49,537 nt of DNA, taken from the NCBI GenBank assembly GCA_021777135.1, contig JAJYDX010000010.1, positions 1 through 49,537 of the forward strand. The letters are read 5' to 3'. A program made the position numbers and the translations under genes. This DNA comes from a bacterium (GTDB taxonomy: Bacteria; SZUA-79; Acidulodesulfobacterales; Acidulodesulfobacteraceae). Shown here piece by piece: positions 26,191-34,439 of this stretch. The notes beneath the pieces were generated by a model. That model was not told where the DNA came from, ran no database searches, and saw nothing but the letters and a program-made list of their open reading frames with translations. Each line of letters begins with the position of its first letter. Positions within the stretch are counted from its first letter, which is position 1.

Positions 26191-27243
26191 ATGGCTTTAA
26201 AATTAAGCATAGGTTCAAAAATAGGCGTCGGAGTTGATATTGGTTCAAGCTCTATTAAAGTTCTAGAGCTGTCGAAATCCGGTCATAAATATTATATCGA
26301 TGCGCTCGAAATAATAGACCTGCCTTCCGGAGCCGTCAGCGGCGGTATTGTAAACGACGCTGCCTCTTCCGCCTCATATCTTAAAAGTTCTTTTTCCAGA
26401 CTTGGCATAAGCGAAAAAAAAGTCGTAATAGGCATACCATGCAAGCACGTAATAATAAAGACAATAGAGATGCCTAAAATGAAGGCTAAAGAAATTGAGT
26501 CTTCGATATATTACGAGGCCCAAAGATATATAACTTACGATATTAAAGAAGTATTCATGGATTACATAGTATTAGGAGACTCTCCTAACGACGCGGGCAG
26601 TAATCTGATTATGATAGTAGCCGGTAAAAAAGATATAATCGACAACCAGATGGATTTTATCCACCAATGCGGATTAAATCCAAATATCGTCGATGTTGAT
26701 TGTATAGCCTTAGAAAATATGTTTAATTTTAATTATCCTGAAGAATTCGACGAGTTGACCGCAATAATAAAGATAGGAGCGTCGGAAACAAACGTTCATG
26801 TATTACAAAAGGGCGTTAACTTATTCAGGAGGGACATACCGATTGGCGGGGTCAACATCACTGAAGAAATAGCAAAGAAATTTCAGATAGATGTTAACGA
26901 AGCTGAAAATATAAAAATCGGAAATATGGGAAACAGAGGCGAAGATTTTAAAACAGATTATTCTATATATCTCAATATGATATTGTCGAGGATAACCTCA
27001 GAAATTCAAAGAACTATAGATTATTTTGCCGCCAATAACGACAAGCAGTATCCTAAAAAGGTTTACCTGACGGGTGGTTCAAGCAAATTGCCGGGCATTT
27101 TGGAAGACATAGAAGCAAAAATAAATATTCCCGCAGTCAACATAAATCCTTTCCGAAACATTCTTTTCAAAAAAAACATCGAAGACGATAAAAGCCATTT
27201 TTTTGCTGTTGCAGTCGGATTGGCATTAAGGGGAGTAGAATAA
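26191..27243 (+). CDS. pilM: Type IV pilus assembly protein PilM, actin-like
   Basis: A 350-residue cytoplasmic ATPase-fold protein. The actin/FtsA-like phosphate loop is GVGVDIGSSSIKVLELSK (residues 12-29), and the second nucleotide motif is KKVYLTGGSSKLPGIL. PilM binds the cytoplasmic N-terminus of PilN and links the inner-membrane PilNO ring to the pilus motor. It is the first gene of a five-gene operon in the standard order M-N-O-P-Q, 1 base before pilN. There is no strong ribosome site before the ATG, and a promoter lies 145 bases upstream. Confidence 0.92.
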   Translation: MALKLSIGSKIGVGVDIGSSSIKVLELSKSGHKYYIDALEIIDLPSGAVSGGIVNDAASSASYLKSSFSRLGISEKKVVIGIPCKHVIIKTIEMPKMKAKEIESSIYYEAQRYITYDIKEVFMDYIVLGDSPNDAGSNLIMIVAGKKDIIDNQMDFIHQCGLNPNIVDVDCIALENMFNFNYPEEFDELTAIIKIGASETNVHVLQKGVNLFRRDIPIGGVNITEEIAKKFQIDVNEAENIKIGNMGNRGEDFKTDYSIYLNMILSRITSEIQRTIDYFAANNDKQYPKKVYLTGGSSKLPGILEDIEAKINIPAVNINPFRNILFKKNIEDDKSHFFAVAVGLALRGVE

Positions 27244-27244
27244 A

Positions 27245-27826
27245 TTGATTAAAATTAATTTAAACAAAAAGCCTAAAAAAATAAAGATTAAAATAGAAAC
27301 CGGAGGCTTGCTGGTTTATTTTATAGCCCCCGTCGTTCTTGCCGCAATATTGATTTTTCTGCTTCAAGCATCAATTGATAAAAAAATAAGTAATTTAAAT
27401 AATAACATAAAAAATTATAACCAAAAGACGACGCTTTTAATGCCTAAAGTCAGGATGGTAAATGCGATTAAGGCAAAAGAATCGCAGATTATACAAAAAA
27501 TTAACGTCATAAAAATGCTGAAAAAAGAACAGATGGGTCCTATAGGATATATTTATTATATTACGTCGGCAATCCCAAGATTTTCATGGATTAATTCCTT
27601 AAAGTCCAATAAGGGAATTATCTCAGTTACCGGAATTGCTTTAGACGGTCAGGTTGAATCTATATTTATGAATAATTTGAGCCAGACCGGTTTTTTTAAC
27701 GGCGTAAGCTTGCTGGAGACTTCCGAGGTAAAAAAGCAAGGTTTAAGGCTTCAAAGTTTTGGATTAACCATGAACGTGAAAGGAAATGCTATTTTAAAAA
27801 ACAGCACTGTAATAAAGAAAAAATAA
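27245..27826 (+). CDS. pilN: Type IV pilus inner-membrane protein PilN
   Basis: A 193-residue bitopic inner-membrane protein. The start is TTG at 27245, giving MIKINLNKKPKKIKIKIETG. The N-terminal INLN is the motif that binds the PilM groove. One hydrophobic helix follows (LVYFIAPVVLAAILIFLLQA), then a coiled coil and a periplasmic ferredoxin-like domain (IPRFSWINSLKSNKGIISVTG). With PilO it forms the ring under the secretin. The near-absent gap to pilM implies translational coupling, in line with the weak TTG start. Confidence 0.88.
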   Translation: MIKINLNKKPKKIKIKIETGGLLVYFIAPVVLAAILIFLLQASIDKKISNLNNNIKNYNQKTTLLMPKVRMVNAIKAKESQIIQKINVIKMLKKEQMGPIGYIYYITSAIPRFSWINSLKSNKGIISVTGIALDGQVESIFMNNLSQTGFFNGVSLLETSEVKKQGLRLQSFGLTMNVKGNAILKNSTVIKKK

Positions 27827-27838
27827 AATATATTAAAC

Positions 27839-28462
27839 ATGGATATTAAATCTATTAAATCTAAAATAAATTTTGGCAATCCTGCGGTTTTAGGGACAGT
27901 TATAAGTATAGTCCTGTTTATAGTTATAATTGGAATATACTATTATTTTATATATTCCGGTCTAAGGGCTAAGGCTTCTCAGAAGCAGACGGAATTAAGC
28001 CAGATAACCGCCAAATATAATTCATACGTGGCTCTAGTCGCCAGCTATCCGATGTTGTTAAAACAGGACAAGAAATTAAATAAAGAATTTGCAGGTTTGC
28101 TTTCCGAACTTCCTTCTAAGAAAAACATACCCCAGCTTTTGATGAAAATTTCAAACTATGAAAAGATACTTAGTCTTAATTTGAAAATGTTTAAACCAGA
28201 GAAGGGAATTGCAAAAGGTTTTTACGAAACCGTTCCTTTCTCCATGAATATAAGCGGAGATTTTTACAACGTCTATAAATTTTTTTATAAACTTGCCGTT
28301 ATGAAAAGGATAGTGGACGTTCATAACGTTATTATTTCTAGGACGTCTAAAGGGCATAAGGTTACGGCTTCTTTTAACGGAACGGCGTTTTCCTTTATAG
28401 GTACGCCGCCGGCAGGAAAATTAAAAGCCGTTAAAAAAAATGGAGGTACGGTTAAGAAATGA
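27839..28462 (+). CDS. pilO: Type IV pilus inner-membrane protein PilO
   Basis: A 207-residue bitopic protein. The short cytoplasmic start is followed by a hydrophobic helix (VLGTVISIVLFIVIIGIYYYFIY), a coiled-coil stretch with KASQKQTELSQITAKY, and a periplasmic domain containing LPSKKNIPQLLMKIS and PFSMNISGDFYNVYKFFYKLA, both typical of PilO. It pairs with PilN and contacts PilP. The final four bases overlap the pilP start (ATGA at 28459). Confidence 0.9.
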   Translation: MDIKSIKSKINFGNPAVLGTVISIVLFIVIIGIYYYFIYSGLRAKASQKQTELSQITAKYNSYVALVASYPMLLKQDKKLNKEFAGLLSELPSKKNIPQLLMKISNYEKILSLNLKMFKPEKGIAKGFYETVPFSMNISGDFYNVYKFFYKLAVMKRIVDVHNVIISRTSKGHKVTASFNGTAFSFIGTPPAGKLKAVKKNGGTVKK

Positions 28463-28902
28463 ATAAACTGCTTTTTGCGGTTATAGCCGTATTCACTTGC
28501 GCGTTATTTTTTCTTCATACTGATTCTTTTGCCGCAACGTATGCCGCAGGAAAGTCAACTAATCTGAAATCAGCTTATCCTTACTATTTAAAAAGGGACC
28601 CGTTTCAGACTTTTATATATACTCAAAAGCCGGTAACTTCATTTAAAGCTGGCGAACTGCCCCTTTTACAGTATGCCATTTCATCGTTAAAGGTCGTGGG
28701 TATTATGAATAGGAGAGAAAAATATTTTGCGATGATTCAAACGCCGGATGACAGGTCATACATAATTACCGTAGGTTCATTAGTAGGCGTAAATAGGGCA
28801 AGAGTGGTTTCTATAAACCCTGACGAAGTAAATCTTGTCGAAAGAACTTATAATATTTTGGGTCAGATGATGTCAGTTGACGTAGTTATGAAATTAAAAT
28901 AA
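28459..28902 (+). CDS. pilP: Type IV pilus protein PilP
   Basis: A 147-residue exported protein. The leader MNKLLFAVIAVFTCALFFLHTDSFAA has a hydrophobic core; the cysteine at residue 14 lies too deep in the core for a clear lipobox, so lipidation is uncertain. The mature part has the PilP beta-sandwich features YLKRDPFQTFI and SSLKVVGIMNRREKYFAMIQTPDDRSYIITVGSLVG. PilP joins the PilNO ring to the PilQ secretin. A normal PilP has about 150-180 residues, so this one is slightly short. Confidence 0.88.
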   Translation: MNKLLFAVIAVFTCALFFLHTDSFAATYAAGKSTNLKSAYPYYLKRDPFQTFIYTQKPVTSFKAGELPLLQYAISSLKVVGIMNRREKYFAMIQTPDDRSYIITVGSLVGVNRARVVSINPDEVNLVERTYNILGQMMSVDVVMKLK

Positions 28903-28957
28903 TAAATTAAGTAAAATTAAAAATAATTAGCGGTAGAATAAAAATGAGGAAAATAAT

Positions 28958-30370
28958 ATGAAAAAGCGGAAATTTAGAGTATTGCCGTTGATATATATCG
29001 CATTTTTAGCATTTTTTACGTGCGGAGCGTCGCAGGCTTTTGCAGCACTAAATGGAGGGGATGGCGGCGCGAAGCCCGTTTCAGCATCAACGGCATCGTC
29101 ATCATCGTCCGTAGCGGCAAATCAGCCTATTCAGACCGTTAAAAAATTTTACTTAGACCCTAAGGATATGATGGTCAGTTTCGATTTCCAAAATGCCAGC
29201 GTATCAGACGTCATAAGGATGATAGCAAAGGTTTCAAATATGAACGTCTTAATTGGTTCTGACGTTAAGGGAACCGTTACCATGAAAATGAAAAACGTAC
29301 CGCTTAAAAATATTTTGTCTTTAATGTTGGAAGCGTACGGACTGGGGATGGTAAAGAAAGACGGAATATACTATATAAATTCAACAGGGACGATAGCGTC
29401 GGTAGTTTCAGCCGAGAAAAAAGCCAGAGCAATTTCCGAACATAAGGTAACAAGGCTCGTTCCTATTAATTATGTTTCTGCAAGCGGACTTATGACTAAA
29501 GTGAAATCGGTCTTAAGTTCTGAAGGCAAGGTTATTTACGACAAGTCGCTTCATTCGTTACTTATTACCGATATTCCTAATCATGTCGCAAAAGCCATAA
29601 GATTAGTAAAAATGCTTGATAAAAGAACGCCGGAAGTAGAGATTGTAGCAAAAATGGTTGAAGTAAGCAGAAATTATTCTAACCAGCTAGGCATAAACTG
29701 GAACGGCAGTTATCTTGGTTCGGCGCCTACTTCTTCAAATGCCGCAGTAACGCCTAATTATTTTAGCGGAGAAACTACCGGAACTCCGGCAGGACCCGGA
29801 TTAAGCCCGACTCTTTCTACTCAGGCGTCTGCGGGAACTTTTACCGTCGGAATATTAAATTCGTATGCCAGTATAAACGCAACGCTTCAGGCGTTGGAAA
29901 GCTTGTCAAAAGCAAAATCTATAGCTTCTCCTAAAGTCGTAGTTCTTAATAACCAGACCGCGACTATAGAGAAAGGTCAGACGCTTTATCTGCCGGGCGT
30001 TGCCGGAGTAGGCGCAACTGCCGCTCCACAGGCTATTACGGCGCAGATTTCGCTTCAGATTACCCCACATATAATGGCAAACGGAAACGTCAAGCTCGTT
30101 ATTAATTCATCTAATAATACCGTTGCGCCGCCTGTTTCAGGCGCGCAGGCAACTTTAGACACCGAAAGCGCTAATTCGACGGTTATAATTAAAAACGGAC
30201 AGACTGTCGTAATAGGCGGCGTTTATCAATTAAGCAAAACAGTTACTAATAACGGAATACCGGGGCTTATGAGTATTCCTCTTCTGGGGTGGCTCTTTAA
30301 ATCCCAAAATGTAAGCTATTCAAAAGACGAGCTAATGATATTTATTACGCCTAAAATTATAAACAGTTAA
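28958..30370 (+). CDS. pilQ: Type IV pilus secretin PilQ
   Basis: A 470-residue outer-membrane secretin. After a signal peptide (ends QAFA) and a Ser/Ala-rich linker come an STN/N0 domain (SFDFQNASVSDVIRMIAKVSN), an N1 domain (RLVPINYVSASGLMTKVKSVL) and the secretin core with VEIVAKMVEVS, SPKVVVLNNQTATIEKGQTLYLPG, and VVIGGVYQLSKTVTNNGIPGL. PilQ forms the gated channel for the pilus fibre. It lacks the N-terminal AMIN domains found in longer PilQs. A hairpin of the palindromic family follows as terminator. Confidence 0.93.
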   Translation: MKKRKFRVLPLIYIAFLAFFTCGASQAFAALNGGDGGAKPVSASTASSSSSVAANQPIQTVKKFYLDPKDMMVSFDFQNASVSDVIRMIAKVSNMNVLIGSDVKGTVTMKMKNVPLKNILSLMLEAYGLGMVKKDGIYYINSTGTIASVVSAEKKARAISEHKVTRLVPINYVSASGLMTKVKSVLSSEGKVIYDKSLHSLLITDIPNHVAKAIRLVKMLDKRTPEVEIVAKMVEVSRNYSNQLGINWNGSYLGSAPTSSNAAVTPNYFSGETTGTPAGPGLSPTLSTQASAGTFTVGILNSYASINATLQALESLSKAKSIASPKVVVLNNQTATIEKGQTLYLPGVAGVGATAAPQAITAQISLQITPHIMANGNVKLVINSSNNTVAPPVSGAQATLDTESANSTVIIKNGQTVVIGGVYQLSKTVTNNGIPGLMSIPLLGWLFKSQNVSYSKDELMIFITPKIINS

Positions 30371-30404
30371 AAAATAGTAAAAATAAAAAATTAGTCAGAT
30401 TTTA

Positions 30405-30439
30405 AAAAAAAGGTCAGATTTTAAATCTGGCCTTTTTTT
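30405..30439. repeat. Palindromic element copy 2, terminator of pilQ
   Basis: Arms 30405-30421 and 30423-30439 pair (one G-T wobble at 30414/30430), core AGGTCAGATTT / AAATCTGGCCT, ending in seven T. A half copy (GTCAGATTTTA) precedes it at 30394. It closes the pilMNOPQ transcript. Confidence 0.85.
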
Positions 30440-30508
30440 ACATTAAATCGGTATTTGGGTCAAATATTGCGGTTGCCAAATCTGCTGTTTTTCTGATAAA
30501 ATTGTGTA

Positions 30509-31375
30509 ATGCTTAAAGATGTTCAAAATTCAAAAGATAAAAGAGGCATAGCGATAGATAAGGTAGGAATAAAAAACCTTCATTATCCTATATCCGTCCT
30601 CGATAAAACAAAAACATTCCAGCATACCGTTGCAGACATAAATATGTATGTTGACCTTCCGCATTATTTTAAAGGAACTCATATGAGCCGCTTTTTGGAG
30701 GTATTAAATGAGCACAGAGGTGAAATAAGCATAGTAAATTTTCCGGATATATTAAGAAAAATAAAGAAAGTTTTAAATGCCGGTTCGGCTTCGGTAGAAA
30801 TGGAATTTCCTTATTTTATAGAAAAGTCGGCGCCGGTCAGCGGAAAAAAGAGCCTGATGGAATATATTTGCTATTATAACGGAACGATAAAAAGCCGGTC
30901 AGAAAAAAGCAGGAAGACAGAAAATGTGTCAGATTTGAATTCTGACGCCTTTATTTCTAATAAGAAGGCTTCCTCCAGCATTCCCGGCACCTATGACGAG
31001 AGCACAATAATAATCGGGGTTAAGGTGCCTATAAATACTCTGTGTCCCTGTTCAAAAGAAATATCGAAATACGGAGCGCATAATCAGAGAGGCGTAGTTT
31101 CGGTTTCGCTTGAATTTTCAAAACTGATATGGTTTGAAGATATAATCGAAGGCGTCGAATCGTGCGCCAGTTCGCCTATTTATTCGCTTTTAAAAAGAGA
31201 GGACGAAAGGTACCTCACCGAACATGCTTACGAAAATCCTATGTTTGTAGAAGACATAGCGAGATGCGTTGCGGGGACGTTAAAAAAAAATAAAAACATA
31301 AAATGGTTCAAAGTAGAGGCTGAAAATTTTGAAAGCATACACAACCATAATGCTTATGCGATGATAGAGAGGTGA
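30509..31375 (+). CDS. folE2: GTP cyclohydrolase I, FolE2 type
   Basis: A 288-residue enzyme of the metal-promiscuous COG1469 family, opening GTP to 7,8-dihydroneopterin triphosphate for folate (and queuosine) synthesis. Family blocks seen are FQHTVADINMYVDLPHYFKGTHMSRF, FPYFIEKSAPVSGKKSLMEY, the catalytic LCPCSKEISKYGAHNQRG, and a late FEDARCVAGTLK-like helix (EDIARCVAGTLKKN). Between YYNGTIK and IIIGVKVP lies an extra segment of about 35-40 residues (about 127-165) not usual in the family; it contains a decayed palindromic element encoding VSDLNSDAF. aroC follows at once, so this is the head of a folate/chorismate operon. Confidence 0.9.
   Translation: MLKDVQNSKDKRGIAIDKVGIKNLHYPISVLDKTKTFQHTVADINMYVDLPHYFKGTHMSRFLEVLNEHRGEISIVNFPDILRKIKKVLNAGSASVEMEFPYFIEKSAPVSGKKSLMEYICYYNGTIKSRSEKSRKTENVSDLNSDAFISNKKASSSIPGTYDESTIIIGVKVPINTLCPCSKEISKYGAHNQRGVVSVSLEFSKLIWFEDIIEGVESCASSPIYSLLKREDERYLTEHAYENPMFVEDIARCVAGTLKKNKNIKWFKVEAENFESIHNHNAYAMIER
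30922..30952. repeat. Palindromic element copy 3, inside folE2
   Basis: Arms 30922-30936 and 30938-30952, with two mismatches (25/49, 34/40 in the last two digits) and one wobble; core GTGTCAGATTTGAATTCTGAC. It is a decayed member of the family, read in folE2 frame as VSDLNSDAF (about residues 140-148). Confidence 0.65.
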
Positions 31376-31383
31376 AACAATAT

Positions 31384-32592
31384 ATGTTAAGATTTTTAAC
31401 GGCAGGCGAATCGCACGGAAAAGGCTTGGTTACAATAATAGACAACTTTCCTTCCGGCGTTAAAATAGACGAAGATTTTATAAACGAGAAACTGAGGCTA
31501 AGGCAGTCGGGTTATGGAAGGGGCGCAAGGCAGAAAATAGAAACGGATAAAATAGAATTTTTGTCAGGAGTCAGGGGCGGTTTAACGACGGGCTCGCCTA
31601 TTTCGTTTTTTATAAAGAACAAAGATTACGAAAACTGGCGGGAGAGGATGGATGCATTTAAGCCCGTTGCGGAAGAAAGCAAAATCCATACTCCAAGACC
31701 CGGGCATGCCGATTTTGCCGGTTCTATAAAATTCGGATTAGACGATATAAGAAATGTTTTGGAACGCTCCAGTGCAAGGGAAACGGCTTCGAGAGTCGCG
31801 GTCGGGGCTATATGTCAGATACTTTTGAAAAATTTCGGCATCGAGTTTGCTTCTGTGGTGTTGGGTATAGGAGAGATAAAGGTGTCGGAAGCCGATATAA
31901 ATCTTTTCGACGAAACTATAAGCCGCAATATAGAAACTTCAGAACTTCGTATGCCTTACCGGGAACCTGAAGAAAAGGTAAAGGCGTTAATCGATAAGAT
32001 GAAGGCGGAAGGCGATACCGTTGGCGGTCTAATAACCGCGCAGGTTAAAGGCGTACCGGTAGGTATTGGCAGTTTTACCCAGTGGGACGAAAAATTAGAC
32101 GCACATATCGCGATGTCCGTAATGAGTATACAAGCTATTAAAAGCGTAGAAATCGGCGTCGGAGTAAAATCGGCTTTTTTAAAAGGTTCGGAATGCCACG
32201 ATTCGATATATTATGGAAAAAAGCAGGAAAAGGTGAAGCAGGAAAAGGGGACAGATTTAAAATCTGTTCCCTTTTCCTCGGCTTTTCATAGGAAAACCGA
32301 CAACGCAGGCGGTATAGAAGGCGGAATGTCCAATGGCGAAGTTATAAATATAACATGCGCTATGAAACCTATTCCCACGCTTATGAAACCTTACTTAGAT
32401 ACCGTGGATTTAAATACCGGCGAAGCTAAAAAAGCCTTTCTCGAAAGGTCTGACGTTTGTGCTGTTCCGGCGGCGTCCATCGTCGTAGAATCCGCTCTGG
32501 CCTTTTCGATATGTTATTTCTTTCTTAAAAAGTTCGGCGGCGACAGTTTAAGCGAAATCGGAAGAAATTATGAAGGATACGTGAATAAATGA
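31384..32592 (+). CDS. aroC: Chorismate synthase
   Basis: A 402-residue FMN-dependent enzyme converting EPSP to chorismate, last step of the shikimate pathway. The start is ATG 31384, giving MLRFLTAGESHGKGL, the family start; the GTG at 31372 would overlap the folE2 stop and its ribosome site GAGAGGTG. Motifs are RPGHADFAG, ERSSARETASRVAVG, and GGIEGGMSNGE. Between HDSIYYGKK and RKTDNAGG there are about 20 extra residues holding GTDLKSVPF, encoded by a palindromic element (32241-32277). The active-site blocks flank the insert and are intact. It overlaps aroK by 4 bases. Confidence 0.95.
   Translation: MLRFLTAGESHGKGLVTIIDNFPSGVKIDEDFINEKLRLRQSGYGRGARQKIETDKIEFLSGVRGGLTTGSPISFFIKNKDYENWRERMDAFKPVAEESKIHTPRPGHADFAGSIKFGLDDIRNVLERSSARETASRVAVGAICQILLKNFGIEFASVVLGIGEIKVSEADINLFDETISRNIETSELRMPYREPEEKVKALIDKMKAEGDTVGGLITAQVKGVPVGIGSFTQWDEKLDAHIAMSVMSIQAIKSVEIGVGVKSAFLKGSECHDSIYYGKKQEKVKQEKGTDLKSVPFSSAFHRKTDNAGGIEGGMSNGEVINITCAMKPIPTLMKPYLDTVDLNTGEAKKAFLERSDVCAVPAASIVVESALAFSICYFFLKKFGGDSLSEIGRNYEGYVNK
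32241..32277. repeat. Palindromic element copy 4, inside aroC
   Basis: Arms 32241-32258 and 32260-32277 (GGAAAAGGGGACAGATTT / AAATCTGTTCCCTTTTCC) pair over 18 bases with one G-T wobble. It is read in aroC frame as KGTDLKSVPF. A direct repeat AAGCAGGAAAAGG (32221 and 32236) sits on its left flank. Confidence 0.9.
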
Positions 32593-33155
32593 AAATTAAT
32601 ATCGTTTTGATAGGTTTTATGGGGGCAGGAAAGACGGAAGTCGGGAGGATTATTGCTAAAAATACGGGGTTAAATTTTATAGATATCGACTCTCTAATAG
32701 AAAAACAAGAAGGAATGACGATTACGGAAATTTTTGAAAAAAAAGGCGAAAAGCATTTTAGAGATTTAGAAACGGAAATTTTAAAGAAAATAGAAAAAAT
32801 AAAGGTATCGGATTTTAAATCCGATACCTTTATCGGTAACGACTTTAAACCGGATGTCCTTTTTGTAATTTCGACGGGCGGCGGTATGCCGGCGTTTAAC
32901 GGCAATATGAAAATTCTTAAAAAAATAGGAACGGTCATATATTTAAAAGCCGACCCTTCAGTTATTTACGAAAGGATAAAATCGGAAACCCACAGGCCGG
33001 TTCTGGGCGCCGGAAATTTTACCTTAAAATCGGTCCAAGATAAACTTAAAGAAAGAGAAAAATTTTACGGGCAGGCGGATATGACGGTATATACCGATGG
33101 TTTATCAACTCGAGGAGTCGCTGAAGAAATAGAAATTTTCCTAAACTTTTGTTAA
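32589..33155 (+). CDS. aroK: Shikimate kinase
   Basis: A 188-residue cytoplasmic kinase that phosphorylates shikimate with ATP. Walker A is GFMGAGKTEVGR (residues 9-20); the substrate-binding parts are DIDSLIE, FRDLE and the STGGGMP loop, with the lid arginine in THRPVLG. Typical length is about 170. Here about 20 residues are added between LKKIEKI and VLFVISTGGG, encoded partly by a palindromic element (32799-32833, peptide VSDFKSDTF). The ATG overlaps the aroC stop. It follows aroC in a shikimate pair; the rest of the pathway is outside this locus. Confidence 0.93.
   Translation: MKINIVLIGFMGAGKTEVGRIIAKNTGLNFIDIDSLIEKQEGMTITEIFEKKGEKHFRDLETEILKKIEKIKVSDFKSDTFIGNDFKPDVLFVISTGGGMPAFNGNMKILKKIGTVIYLKADPSVIYERIKSETHRPVLGAGNFTLKSVQDKLKEREKFYGQADMTVYTDGLSTRGVAEEIEIFLNFC
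32799..32833. repeat. Palindromic element copy 5, inside aroK
   Basis: Arms 32799-32815 and 32817-32833 pair perfectly over 17 bases (AAAGGTATCGGATTT / AAATCCGATACCTTT). The G-C stem differs from other copies on both arms at once (GGTATCGG against GGGGTCAG), so changes are compensated. It is read in aroK frame as VSDFKSDTF. Confidence 0.9.
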
Positions 33156-33262
33156 CCGCCCCGTCGGCCTTTGGCTATATATAACACGATAATAATCGGT
33201 TGCCAATACTTAACGAGTATTATAGTAAATTGCGATTATTTACTATCCTTTGAATTATAAAT

Positions 33263-33290
33263 TAAAGTTTTTTAAATACCCTGTCGATTA
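33263..33290 (+). promoter_or_regulatory. Sigma-28 (FliA)-type promoter for flagellin
   Basis: TAAAGTTT (33263-33270), 12 bases, GTCGATTA (33283-33290), against the consensus TAAAGTTT and GCCGATAA with 11 bases between. It lies 178 bases ahead of the flagellin start, as expected for a late-class flagellar gene. It leaves a long leader. Confidence 0.65.
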
Positions 33291-33467
33291 ATAAATAAAA
33301 GGATAGGTTAGTTGCCTAAAAATTTAGATACAAAACATAAAAAAATGGAGGTGAAAATAAGTTCAATAATAAAAGTTATCTAAAACTACAGGATATTAAA
33401 TCTATTCATTCAATTTAATTTAACAATTTCGGCATGGATGCCGGAATAATTTATCACGGAGGATAAA
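33291..33467 (+). other. Long flagellin 5' leader
   Basis: The 33156-33467 gap holds no gene I can support. Beyond the promoter it has a long leader with a GGAGGTG (33347-33353) not followed by a real ORF, a small hairpin CGGCAT-GG-ATGCCG (33430-33443), and the ribosome site CGGAGGA before the ATG at 33468. The hairpin just upstream of the ribosome site could influence translation. Confidence 0.4.
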
Positions 33468-34370
33468 ATGTATAACGGTCTATTTATCAACTCAAACCAG
33501 TCCGCAGTTATCGCTACGGACAATCTTCAAAATACCAATAACCAATTAGGACAGTCATTAAACGAACTGTCAAGCGGTTTACAGATAACCGGCGCTTGGG
33601 TTAACCCGGCAGGCTACGAAATAGCACAGAGCTTGAATGCAACTACATTGGGCATCAATCAGGCAACCTCAAACGCTAACAATGGAAATTCATTAATCAA
33701 CATCGCTTCCGGCGCTCTTTCCACCATACAGGGAATGTTAGGCACGATGCAGACTCTTGCTACCAACGCTGCCAACGGAACGAACAGCACTCAAAACTTA
33801 GATGCATTAAACAGCGAGTTTAGCCAGCTTGCTTCTGAAATTACGCAGATTTCAAATTCTACCCAGTTTAACGGACTCAATCTTTTAAATGCGACGGCAG
33901 GTACTTTGGCCGGCTCAATAAGTGCGTTCTCATTTCAGATTGGACCGAACGCCGATACCACAAACAATCAGATTTCGGTTTCTATTCAGGGCGTTGCGGC
34001 GAGCTTGTTAGGTTTAAGTTCTGGCGGCACAATTACTTCATCTTTATCGCAAGTCAGCTTAACCGGTTCTACCGCCAGCGCGGGTAACGCTAGCGCGTTA
34101 ATCGCCCTTTCCGCAGTTCAGGCGGCTATTACGCAGGTTGCAGGTATAAGCGGTCAGCTCGGTTCTTATCAGAACAGGGTTACCCAGATACTTGGAAATC
34201 TTCAGACCGAAGGAACAAACACGCAGGCTGCATACAACAACATTATGGACGTAAACTTTGCCTCGGAAATGTCAAATTTCACGCTCCTTTCGACTCTGGC
34301 GCAGTCCGGCGAAGCGATGCTTTCACAGGCTTCAATGGTTCCTCAGGGACTTTTGACCCTGTTGAAATAA
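33468..34370 (+). CDS. fliC: Flagellin, short and divergent
   Basis: A 300-residue filament protein with both conserved D0/D1 ends. The N-terminal end has LGQSLNELSSGLQITGAWVNPAGYEIAQSL in place of the usual LSSG-x-RI-x-SAxDDAAG. The C-terminal helix is NIMDVNFASEMSNFTLLSTLAQSGEAMLSQASMVPQGLLTLLK, close to the family end LLR. The central D2/D3 region is very short and Ser/Gly/Ala-rich. The first residues MYNGLFINSNQSAVIATDNL are unlike typical MxxINTN starts. Export goes through the flagellar type III system. A GT locus downstream suggests glycosylation. A sigma-28-type promoter precedes it. Confidence 0.88.
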   Translation: MYNGLFINSNQSAVIATDNLQNTNNQLGQSLNELSSGLQITGAWVNPAGYEIAQSLNATTLGINQATSNANNGNSLINIASGALSTIQGMLGTMQTLATNAANGTNSTQNLDALNSEFSQLASEITQISNSTQFNGLNLLNATAGTLAGSISAFSFQIGPNADTTNNQISVSIQGVAASLLGLSSGGTITSSLSQVSLTGSTASAGNASALIALSAVQAAITQVAGISGQLGSYQNRVTQILGNLQTEGTNTQAAYNNIMDVNFASEMSNFTLLSTLAQSGEAMLSQASMVPQGLLTLLK

Positions 34371-34391
34371 CCTTATATAATTAGTATATGA

Positions 34392-34420
34392 GAAGGGACA
34401 GATTTTAAATCTGTCCCTTC
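34392..34420. repeat. Palindromic element copy 6, between flagellin and flaG
   Basis: Arms 34392-34405 and 34407-34420 (GAAGGGACAGATTT / AAATCTGTCCCTTC), 14 perfect pairs around one T. It lacks a long T-run, so it would attenuate or stabilise mRNA ends more than terminate fully. The opposite strand also reads GTDLKSVP because the element is palindromic. Confidence 0.85.
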
Positions 34421-34439
34421 AATTAAAGAGTGATTTATT

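Noticed and set aside
31372-31383. GTG start for aroC
   Set aside because: It is inside the ribosome site and the protein then would not begin with the family-typical MLRFLTAGESHG.
32525-32938. Minus-strand open frame across the aroC-aroK junction
   Set aside because: It lacks any family pattern; it stays open partly because the aroK palindrome reads alike on both strands.
33346-33384. Tiny ORF after GGAGGTG in the flagellin leader
   Set aside because: Only 10-12 codons and no sign of conservation can be seen; it may be a chance start.
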